Assembly: GCA_028281525.1 (NCBI GenBank)
Contig: JANQJR010000053.1
Span: forward strand, 1-64,000
Reading direction: 5' to 3'
Source: Magnetovibrio sp.
GTDB taxonomy: Bacteria > Pseudomonadota > Alphaproteobacteria > Rhodospirillales > Magnetovibrionaceae
DNA length: 64,000 nt
Below the pieces are notes generated by a model. That model saw only the letters and a list, made by a program, of their open reading frames with translations, was not told the origin of the DNA and did not search any database. Below are positions 57,269-64,000 of the stretch, in pieces (the first letter of the stretch is position 1; each line of letters begins with the position of its first letter). A program made the position numbers and the translations under genes.

Positions 57269-59677
57269 ATGGCTTGGTTGTCCGAAAAAATGAGTGCCGG
57301 ACCGTTGTTGCCTGAGGGCAGCATGGCCTTTTTCGCGCGCCGTGTCTCCGAGCTTGCCGGCGCGGGTTTGGTGGTGTCGAGCGGCGCGTACTTAGGTGCG
57401 CTGACCTCCTACGCGCCCGCCGATCCGTCCCTGAATTCCGCCACCGATGCCCCGGCGCTCAATTGGCTGGGCACGCCGGGTGCAACGCTCTCAGACATCA
57501 TGGTGCAGACCTTCGGCATCGCCGCGTATGCACCCGCCGTCATACTGATGGCGTGGGGGGTATTGTTGATGCGCAAACTGGGGGTGCGCCAGTTGTGGCT
57601 GCGCGTCACCTTGGCGCTCACCGCCATGGTGCTGTTGGCGATCGGGGCCGCAGCCCTGCCTCCCTTTATGAGCTGGCCGCTGGCCACCGGCTTGGGCGGC
57701 GTGACCGGCCAAGTGCTGTTGGAGCGCATCGTCCACGGCTTACAAATGGTGGGCGCACCGTCCATGGTCTGGCTTGCGCCCACGAGCGCAGCCGTTCTGG
57801 TCCTCCCGGGCTTTGCGGCTTGGTTGTGGTCGCTGAGCCTACCCGCGTCCGATTGGAAAACCGTCGGGCGCGCCGCCTTGTGGTTCAATCACAAAGCCGG
57901 CGCGGTGCTGTTGTTCGTGCTGAATAAAATCTTTGGCCGTGTCTCTTGGCCGTGGCGTAAAGCTTCGGACCAAGCCGAGGATACGTTGGGCGCGGATGAA
58001 GATGGTATTGTGGTGCGGCCCAAGCGCGCGCGCGCCAAGGCCGCCGCGAAATCCAAGAAAACCGCCAACCCTAAACCGAAACTCAAAGGTCTGGTTGAAG
58101 AAAAGCCCAAGCGCGTCAAGCCGGGCCGCAAGGCCGAAGCCGCGCGCCAGGGCACTTTGGATCTGGATGCCGGACCGATTTACGAATTTCCGCCGCTGGA
58201 CCTCTTGGAAGCGCCCGAACCGAGCAGTGATGCACAACATTCCAAGGAAGCCTTGGAACAAAACGCCATGATGCTTTCCAGCGTGCTCGAAGATTTCGGC
58301 GTCAAGGGTGAGATCGTCAAGGTTCGCCCCGGCCCGGTGGTCACCTTGTACGAATTGGAACCCGCGCCGGGCACCAAGACATCCCGCGTGATCGGTCTTT
58401 CCGACGACATCGCCCGATCCATGAGCGCGGTGTCGGTGCGCGTCGCCACGGTTCCGGGGCGCAACGTCATCGGCATCGAATTGCCCAACCAGACCCGCGA
58501 AATGGTGCGCTTGCGCGAATTGATCGCGTCCCGGGATTTCGAAAAAGCCAAGGGCTCGCTGAACCTCGCGCTGGGTAAGGACATCGGCGGCCACCCGGTG
58601 ATCACAGATCTGGCGCGTATGCCGCATCTGTTGGTGTCCGGCACCACCGGGTCGGGTAAATCCGTGGGCGTGAACGCGATGATTTGCTCGCTGCTCTACC
58701 AGCACGGCCCCGATCAGTGCCGCTTCATTATGATCGACCCGAAGATGCTGGAGCTGTCGGTCTACGACGGCATTCCCCACCTCTTGAGCCCAGTGGTCAC
58801 CGATCCCGGCAAAGCGGTGGTGGCGCTCAAATGGGCGGTGCGCGAGATGGAAGACCGCTATCGTTTGATGAGTCAAATGGGCGTGCGCAACATCACCGGC
58901 TACAACCAGCGTTTGAGCGAGGCCGCCAAGAAAGGCGAAGTCCTGACCCGCACCGTGCAAACCGGTTTCGACGAAGACGGCAAACCGATCAACGAGGAAC
59001 AGCCGTTGAGCATGGACCAGCTGCCGTTCATTGTGGTGATCGTCGATGAAATGGCGGATTTAATGCTGGTCGCGGGCAAGGACGTGGAAGCCGCGATCCA
59101 GCGCTTGGCGCAGATGGCGCGCGCGGCGGGGATTCACCTGATCATGGCCACCCAACGCCCCAGCGTCGACGTCATCACCGGCACCATCAAGGCCAATTTC
59201 CCGACCCGCATCAGTTTCCAAGTGACCTCGAAGATCGATTCGCGCACGATTTTGGGCGAGCAGGGTGCGGAACAGCTTCTCGGCCAAGGCGATATGCTGT
59301 ATATGGCGGGTGGTGGGCGCATCACCCGCGTGCATGCGCCGTTCGTATCCGACGAAGAGGTAGAGGACATCGTGGCCCACTTGAAAACCCAGGCGGCCCC
59401 GGAATACGTCGAAAGCGTCACCGAGGAACCGGACGCAGCCCCCGGCGAACTGCCGGTCGCGGGCGGCGGCAACAAGGATGACGCGCTTTACGACGAGGCC
59501 GTGGCGCTGGTGGCGCGCGAAGGCAAGGCTTCGACCAGTTTCGTGCAGCGCCACCTGCAAATCGGATACAATCGTGCGGCCCGCATCATTGAACGCATGG
59601 AAGCCGAAGGGGTGGTCAGCAAAGCCAACCGGGTCGGCCGCCGGGAGGTCTTGATTGGTGACGTCAGCGCAGCTTAA
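57269..59677 (+). CDS. ftsK: DNA translocase FtsK
   Basis: The 802-residue protein has four N-terminal membrane helices, a basic linker (about 235-290), the alpha/beta RecA-like motor with Walker A GTTGSGKS at 458-465 and Walker B IVVIVDEMAD, and a C-terminal gamma winged-helix domain that reads KOPS sites (FVQRHLQIGYNRAARI). It moves chromosome dimers at the septum. The linker is much shorter than in E. coli, as in most alphaproteobacteria. The stop overlaps the lolA start region. Confidence 0.96.
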   Translation: MAWLSEKMSAGPLLPEGSMAFFARRVSELAGAGLVVSSGAYLGALTSYAPADPSLNSATDAPALNWLGTPGATLSDIMVQTFGIAAYAPAVILMAWGVLLMRKLGVRQLWLRVTLALTAMVLLAIGAAALPPFMSWPLATGLGGVTGQVLLERIVHGLQMVGAPSMVWLAPTSAAVLVLPGFAAWLWSLSLPASDWKTVGRAALWFNHKAGAVLLFVLNKIFGRVSWPWRKASDQAEDTLGADEDGIVVRPKRARAKAAAKSKKTANPKPKLKGLVEEKPKRVKPGRKAEAARQGTLDLDAGPIYEFPPLDLLEAPEPSSDAQHSKEALEQNAMMLSSVLEDFGVKGEIVKVRPGPVVTLYELEPAPGTKTSRVIGLSDDIARSMSAVSVRVATVPGRNVIGIELPNQTREMVRLRELIASRDFEKAKGSLNLALGKDIGGHPVITDLARMPHLLVSGTTGSGKSVGVNAMICSLLYQHGPDQCRFIMIDPKMLELSVYDGIPHLLSPVVTDPGKAVVALKWAVREMEDRYRLMSQMGVRNITGYNQRLSEAAKKGEVLTRTVQTGFDEDGKPINEEQPLSMDQLPFIVVIVDEMADLMLVAGKDVEAAIQRLAQMARAAGIHLIMATQRPSVDVITGTIKANFPTRISFQVTSKIDSRTILGEQGAEQLLGQGDMLYMAGGGRITRVHAPFVSDEEVEDIVAHLKTQAAPEYVESVTEEPDAAPGELPVAGGGNKDDALYDEAVALVAREGKASTSFVQRHLQIGYNRAARIIERMEAEGVVSKANRVGRREVLIGDVSAA

Positions 59678-60395
59678 ACCCCACATCGACGCGTATTCGG
59701 GGCTGGAATCCCAGCCCGGTATCCCCAACCGCCCATTCCCCTTAAAACGTGTGGTGGGCGGCCTGTTGGCCGTGGCCGCAGCCTTCATCGCCGCCGCGGT
59801 TTTGCTGCCCAAGCCCGCTGAGGCCAAAGACGCCATTGGCCTGGACGAGGCGCAGCAGACCCAGGTGGTGAAAATTCAAGACTACCTCAACGCCATTTCC
59901 ACCATGCGTACACGGTTCCTGCAGGTCACCAGCCAGGGTCAATTCGCCCAAGGGGAATTCCTGCTGGAACGTCCGGGGCGCATGCGCATCGATTACGACC
60001 CGCCGGTGCCGGTGTTGATCGTTTCAAATGGCCTGATCGTGATGTACAAGGATGAAGAGCTCGATCAATTGAGCCATGTGCCGCTCAAAACCTTGCCCGC
60101 ATCCATGTTCATTGGCGCCAATGTGGATTTCTTCGCCGACGATCTGTTGATCACCGATTATGAAAAAGGCAAAGGCGCGGTGCGCGTCACGCTTCAACGC
60201 GCCGCGGATCCCATGGATGGCAGTCTCACTTTGGTGTTCGAAACCGAACCGCTGATACTGCGCAAATGGTCGGTCCTGGATGCCCAGGGCATCACCACCA
60301 CCATTTCCCTGTTGGGCCCGGAATTCGGCGTCGCCTTCGACGAAAACCTCTTTCATGTCGAAAATCAGCTCATGGGCCAAGACAAAGACCGTTGA
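59655..60395 (+). CDS. lolA: Outer-membrane lipoprotein carrier protein LolA
   Basis: The 246-residue protein has a long N-terminus with a hydrophobic stretch near 33-50 (VVGGLLAVAAAFIAAAVLL) ending at AEAKD, a late signal peptide, and then the LolA fold (MRTRFLQVTSQGQFAQGEF, PGRMRIDYDPP). It carries lipoproteins across the periplasm. The start is TTG 59655 with GGGAGG at 59643-59648 inside ftsK; GTG 59658 is nearly as good. Its overlap with ftsK is a common alphaproteobacterial arrangement. Confidence 0.9.
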   Translation: MVTSAQLKPHIDAYSGLESQPGIPNRPFPLKRVVGGLLAVAAAFIAAAVLLPKPAEAKDAIGLDEAQQTQVVKIQDYLNAISTMRTRFLQVTSQGQFAQGEFLLERPGRMRIDYDPPVPVLIVSNGLIVMYKDEELDQLSHVPLKTLPASMFIGANVDFFADDLLITDYEKGKGAVRVTLQRAADPMDGSLTLVFETEPLILRKWSVLDAQGITTTISLLGPEFGVAFDENLFHVENQLMGQDKDR

Positions 60396-60533
60396 GCCGG
60401 CGCCCGGTTGTGGCGGACCACCCTGCCAATCCCCATATCTGTTGTATAGGTAGAGCGTAAGACTTTACCTGCCCGTTGACCGGTTTCTCCTCCCCCTATG
60501 GAACCCAACTTCAACGGATCCCTAAAGCCTTGC

Positions 60534-60563
60534 AGCCCGGCCAATCCCTGGCCGGGCTTTTTT
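60534..60563 (+). terminator. Rho-independent terminator after lolA
   Basis: AGCCCGGCCA pairs with TGGCCGGGCT across ATCCC, followed by TTTTTAA. Confidence 0.92.
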
Positions 60564-60612
60564 AATCGTTTTGAGTGAGATATGAATATAAGCTTTATAT
60601 AATAAGGGTTTA

Positions 60613-61314
60613 TCAGGGAACCAGCCGATAACCGCCCGGTTCGGTAACCAAAATTTCCGCATGGGACGGGTCCGGCTCCATCTTCTGGCGAAGCCGGTAG
60701 ACATGGGTTTCCAAAGTGTGCGTGGTTACGCCCGCGTTGTAGCCCCACACTTCGCCCAACAACTCGTCCCGGCTGACCACACGATCGCCATGCAGATACA
60801 AAAACTTGAGGATCTGCGCCTCTTTGTCGGTCAGACGCACTTCGGAACCGTCGGCGTTCATACCGCCGTTGGTCACCAACATTTTCGCGCCGGGGCGGAA
60901 ATCGAATGGACCGATACACAAGACCGCGTCATCGCTTTGTTCGAATTGACGGATATGCGCGCGAATGCGCGCCAGTAAAATGCCCAGCTTGAACGGTTTG
61001 GTGACATAGTCGGTGGCGCCGGAGTTTAGCCCCCGGATCACATCCGAATCTTTTTCCGAAGACGTGAGCATGATAATCGGTGCCGCCAGACCGTTGGTGC
61101 GCAAGTCGCGGCAGACTTCCCGTCCATCCATTCCAGGCAGTTCAAGATCCAGCAAAACCAGATCGAAATACTCGCTTTTACCCATGGCGATGCCTTCTTC
61201 GCCGGTTTTCACGGCGGCGCAATGAAATCCTTCCATGGTCCGCAACTGCTCGGCGAGCATGTCGGCCAACACGTCATCATTGTCAATGATGAGAATGCGT
61301 TTTCCTTCGGTCAT
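60613..61314 (-). CDS. OmpR/PhoB-family response regulator
   Basis: The 233-residue protein has a receiver domain with the acidic cluster D11-D14, phosphoacceptor D56 in LLDLELPG and the lysine of TKPFKLG, then a winged-helix output domain (about 130-233) ending in the HVYRLRQKM recognition helix and GGYRLVP. No histidine kinase gene lies beside it, so its partner must be elsewhere. It converges on lolA and diverges from ribA. Targets are unknown. Confidence 0.95.
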   Translation of the reverse strand: MTEGKRILIIDNDDVLADMLAEQLRTMEGFHCAAVKTGEEGIAMGKSEYFDLVLLDLELPGMDGREVCRDLRTNGLAAPIIMLTSSEKDSDVIRGLNSGATDYVTKPFKLGILLARIRAHIRQFEQSDDAVLCIGPFDFRPGAKMLVTNGGMNADGSEVRLTDKEAQILKFLYLHGDRVVSRDELLGEVWGYNAGVTTHTLETHVYRLRQKMEPDPSHAEILVTEPGGYRLVP

Positions 61315-61557
61315 TTAGGCTTTGACTCCACTAAATCACCACGCCCTGGCGCAACGCCCATCTCGGCCCTGTATGAATATATCGTGTTTACAAGCCGTTC
61401 CGGCAACATCGGAATTGTGCGGTTTGCCCTTTTCTTGTGAACAACGCAGAGGTATTGTGCCGCAAATGCCTGTATAATCAGGCCGAGCAGCCGCGAGAGC
61501 TGGATCGAGACTGGTCCGTGCGCCTTTTTGTGGCAAAAACGAGACTTAGACATACCC

Positions 61558-62736
61558 ATGCCCCACCGCCATAACCTGTTGACCATGCCCGCCACACGCG
61601 AACCGGCGTCCCTGCTGGCCGTGGACCGCGCCGTGTTCGAGCTTCGCCGGGGCCGGGCGGTGGCGGTAGCGGCGGCCGATGGCGCGCGCGCCTTGGTAAT
61701 GGCCGCCGAAGGGATCAGCGAAGAAACCCTCGCAGACTTGGCGGATTTGGCGGGCAGCCGCCCCGATTTCGCCATCACACGGCGGCGCGCGGAAGTCTTG
61801 GGCCTGATCGCCAAGGCGGACGGCGCAGCCGGAAATCTGGGCGAGGAAGACACGGTTCTCAGCCTCGGCCTGAACGACCGCCTCAGCGCCGAAGCCGTGG
61901 TGCGTCTGGCGGACCCTTTGGCCGATGCGCCCAGCGAAGAGCTCAAGGCCGCGGATATCAAAGCGGTGCCCACCCACGGCGTTGAGACCGCCGCCATTGG
62001 GCTCACGAAAATCGCGCGTTTGTTGCCGGCCACCCTGGTGGCGCCCATTGCGGACCCCGACAGCGCCGATTTGGCCGGATGGGTGGCGCGGCGCAATTTG
62101 ATCCTGGTTGACGCCGGGGACGTGTTCCAATACGAGCGCACCGCCGCGCGCACCCTGACCCATGTCTCGGACGCCCGCGTCCCCCTGGAAGATGCGGAAC
62201 ATTCACGCATTCTCGCATACCGTCCACAAGATGGCGGGCTCGAACACCTGGCCATCGTGATCGGCGAGCCGCGGCCGGACGAAGCAGCGTTGGTGCGCAT
62301 TCATTCCGAATGCTTCACCGGCGACTTGCTGGGCTCACTGCGATGTGATTGCGGTGATCAGCTACGCGGCGCCATTCAGGCAATCGCCGCCAGCGGTGCT
62401 GGCGTATTGCTGTATCTGGCCCAGGAAGGACGCGGCATCGGCCTGGTCAACAAACTGCGCGCCTACACCTTGCAAGATCGTGGCCTCGATACCCTGGACG
62501 CCAATGAAATGCTGGGTTACGACGCGGACGAGCGGGTCTACCTGCCAGCTGCGGAAATGCTTAAAAGCTTGGGCCTAAAACAGGTCAAGCTGCTCACCAA
62601 CAACCCCGACAAGGTCACGGACCTGTCACGGCTGGGCATCGACGTGGTTGAGCGTGTACCCCACACTTTTCCGTCCAACAAACATAACGAGCAGTACCTT
62701 GAGACCAAGAAGGTCAAAGGCGGACACCTGTTCTGA
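61558..62736 (+). CDS. ribA: GTP cyclohydrolase II with degenerate N-terminal domain
   Basis: The 392-residue protein has a complete GTP cyclohydrolase II domain in its C-terminal half: zinc ligands C252, C263 and C265 in ECFTGDLLGS...RCDCG, EGRGIGL and the LTNNPDKV segment. It begins riboflavin synthesis. The N-terminal half resembles the DHBP synthase part of RibBA but lacks the acidic DDExREN active site; the position reads AADGARAL. That half is probably not catalytic. The start is 61558; 61585 is possible. No FMN riboswitch was seen upstream. Confidence 0.92.
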   Translation: MPHRHNLLTMPATREPASLLAVDRAVFELRRGRAVAVAAADGARALVMAAEGISEETLADLADLAGSRPDFAITRRRAEVLGLIAKADGAAGNLGEEDTVLSLGLNDRLSAEAVVRLADPLADAPSEELKAADIKAVPTHGVETAAIGLTKIARLLPATLVAPIADPDSADLAGWVARRNLILVDAGDVFQYERTAARTLTHVSDARVPLEDAEHSRILAYRPQDGGLEHLAIVIGEPRPDEAALVRIHSECFTGDLLGSLRCDCGDQLRGAIQAIAASGAGVLLYLAQEGRGIGLVNKLRAYTLQDRGLDTLDANEMLGYDADERVYLPAAEMLKSLGLKQVKLLTNNPDKVTDLSRLGIDVVERVPHTFPSNKHNEQYLETKKVKGGHLF

Positions 62737-62977
62737 TTGCAGATTCTGATTGTGGGCGCGACATCCTGCGCGCAGGCCTACCCGGCAACTCTTCCCGCAC
62801 CCGGCAAACCAAGCGGCAAATCATGCCGCATCGGATTGTCATTGCTATATCGAAACATATATAACCATTTGAAAATAAATAAAAGTCTATTTGGCATCCG
62901 CCTTGCACATTCATGTCCGACGTTACCGGTTCGTTTGGCCCCGAGCATCCGGAACACCGCAACGACGGATTGTATAG

Positions 62978-63634
62978 ATGGACATTTCGCAATACCGCCC
63001 GGATTTGATCAATGGCTCACGCGATACAACGCAAGAGCCCTACGCCACCGCCCAGCAACGGGCCAAGGCACTGTCCAGCTCTGCATCCAACAACGGCGCA
63101 ACCAAGCGGGACGAAGGATTTAGCCTCTTCGATGTGGCGCTGGACAGCGTCAATCCATTGCAACATATCCCCGGTGTTTCAACGATTTACCAAAAAACCA
63201 CCGGAGACGGAAGCAGCGCCGTAGCGAACATGGCGGGTGGTTTTCTGTTCGGCGGGCCCATCGGCATGGCCGCCGGGGCTGCGAAATCCTTTTTGGAACT
63301 GATGACCGGACAAGATCTTGGCGATCACGCCATGGCGCTGTTCGGCGGCCAGACAGAAAGCGAGGGCTTGACCCATATTGCCCACGAACAGGGTGGGAGT
63401 GGAGAGAGCTTGTTGAGCATGCACGCCCTCAGCGTTGAACATTATCAGGCGTTCGCCCAGGCCAAGGGCGCGAAAAACATGGGCTATGGCGCAGAGGAAC
63501 AGGACGTGGGCTGGACATCGAATATTTGGACCAACAATGCGCTGAAGGAAGCCGCTGGTTTGTATGAAAACAACGACAACCTGGGTGAACAAACCCGTAC
63601 GCAGCAGAACCAGCACGCCAACGACCTCGTCTAG
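62978..63634 (+). CDS. Hypothetical protein
   Basis: A 218-residue protein of no family I recognise. Residues 1-45 are polar with many Ser, Ala and Asn. A Gly- and Ala-rich hydrophobic stretch at about 83-107 (MAGGFLFGGPIGMAAGAAKS) could be an amphipathic or membrane-associated helix. The C-terminal 60 residues are Asn- and Gln-rich. No signal peptide or cysteine motif is visible. Coding character is consistent with its neighbours. It lies between ribA and an L,D-transpeptidase gene. Confidence 0.7.
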   Translation: MDISQYRPDLINGSRDTTQEPYATAQQRAKALSSSASNNGATKRDEGFSLFDVALDSVNPLQHIPGVSTIYQKTTGDGSSAVANMAGGFLFGGPIGMAAGAAKSFLELMTGQDLGDHAMALFGGQTESEGLTHIAHEQGGSGESLLSMHALSVEHYQAFAQAKGAKNMGYGAEEQDVGWTSNIWTNNALKEAAGLYENNDNLGEQTRTQQNQHANDLV

Positions 63635-63680
63635 AACCTGGATCCTGGCTTTCCTCTATTCCCTCGTTTAACGTTTCACC

Positions 63681-64000
63681 ATGCGAATCTGGATCGAACC
63701 GGATGGATATGTGCGTGCGGGACCGCACCGGTGGCGATGCGCCTTGGGCCGTGGCGGCATTGGAACCGCCAAACGTGAAGGCGACGGCGCGACGCCTGCG
63801 GGCGTATACGCCCTGGGACGGGTTTTTTACCGTGCGGATCGTTTAAGTAAGCCCCGCACCGGCTTACCGGTCGTCAGCCTAGCGCCCACCATGGGCTGGT
63901 GTGACGATTCGGCGCATACCGATTACAATCGACTGATTGCCCTGCCTCACCCCGCCCATCACGAGAAAATGTGGCGCGCGGAATCGGTTTATGACGTGGT
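63681..64000 (+). CDS. L,D-transpeptidase family protein (3' end outside window)
   Basis: The ATG at 63681 opens a frame that runs off the window (106 codons seen). It includes CALGRGGI, KREGDGATPAGVY, FYRADR, GWCDD and LPHPAHHEKMW, the opening half of the COG3786 type of YkuD-like L,D-transpeptidase. The catalytic cysteine and histidine lie beyond the window. There is no signal peptide at the visible N-terminus, as is usual for this subgroup. It would act on peptidoglycan cross-links if exported, but the role is inferred. Confidence 0.85.
   Translation, partial: MRIWIEPDGYVRAGPHRWRCALGRGGIGTAKREGDGATPAGVYALGRVFYRADRLSKPRTGLPVVSLAPTMGWCDDSAHTDYNRLIALPHPAHHEKMWRAESVYDV

Noticed and set aside
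61315-61557. FMN riboswitch upstream of ribA
   Set aside because: None of the conserved RFN-element blocks was seen. A TATAAT at 61473-61478 is present, but no -35 box at suitable spacing was found, so no promoter is called.

Overview
The window is chromosomal DNA of an alphaproteobacterium, most likely of the Rhodospirillales. The evidence is the family content and gene order: hemC-hemD-mitofilin-hemY divergent from tsaD-gpsA, rsmB beside an SDHAF4-like gene and a heparinase II/III gene, a 1,622-residue NAD-glutamate dehydrogenase, a CnoX-LonN-Trm112-DUF971 string, and glnK-amtB. Most of the window is densely packed housekeeping DNA with short intergenic gaps. No rRNA operon, transposase, prophage or CRISPR array was seen. 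Two tRNA genes are present, Thr(CGU) and Gly(GCC), both with encoded CCA.

Layout. 0-5.3 kb: the 3' end of a TetR regulator, a DsbA-like oxidoreductase, argG, and an orphan AAA_14/DUF4143 ATPase, with two related ~270-bp hairpin repeats lying against gene ends. 5.3-15.4 kb: uracil-DNA glycosylase-like protein, Bax-type glucosaminidase, low-molecular-weight phosphatase, fructosamine kinase-like protein, HAD phosphatase, ThpR, Tas-like reductase, a TesA-like esterase divergent from a YbbA/YbbP-type exporter, and a Bax-inhibitor-1 protein. 15.4-18.6 kb: a J-domain protein, a 1.1-kb AT-rich gap, RarD, an orphan Flp pilin and tRNA-Thr. 18.6-23.1 kb: the haem operon. 23.2-28.8 kb: tsaD, gpsA, a DUF255 protein, two YciI paralogues, an EVE protein and a Rieske protein. 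29-31 kb: acs. 31-32 kb: a gene-poor stretch bounded in part by a perfect 17-bp inverted repeat. 32-40 kb: rsmB, heparinase, a glycosyltransferase, a membrane-bound sugar-nucleotide dehydratase and purH. 40-43.2 kb: a DJ-1/PfpI protein without an ordinary start codon, an ABC-2 exporter and a single-domain receiver. 43.3-48.2 kb: NAD-glutamate dehydrogenase. 48.3-53.5 kb: small membrane protein, tRNA-Gly, prolyl-tRNA editing protein, CnoX string and a ubiquinone hydroxylase. 53.8-57.1 kb: a sigma-54-type promoter, glnK, amtB and a second ammonium transporter. 57.2-64 kb: ftsK, lolA, an OmpR-type regulator, ribA, a hypothetical gene and the start of an L,D-transpeptidase.

Functional links are strongest for nitrogen (glnK, two Amt proteins, NAD-glutamate dehydrogenase, argG), for haem synthesis, and for surface polysaccharide (heparinase, glycosyltransferase, dehydratase).

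The most unusual signal is the pair of repeats at 537-803 and 3456-3726. They share conserved loop sequences, but their outer and inner stems differ in sequence while remaining base-paired, which is a covariation signature. In each copy an outer TAG falls exactly on the stop codon of the adjacent gene. A possible decayed fragment lies near 49464. A second candidate element, at 31072-31491, has perfect 17-bp terminal inverted repeats and a CAA on both sides.
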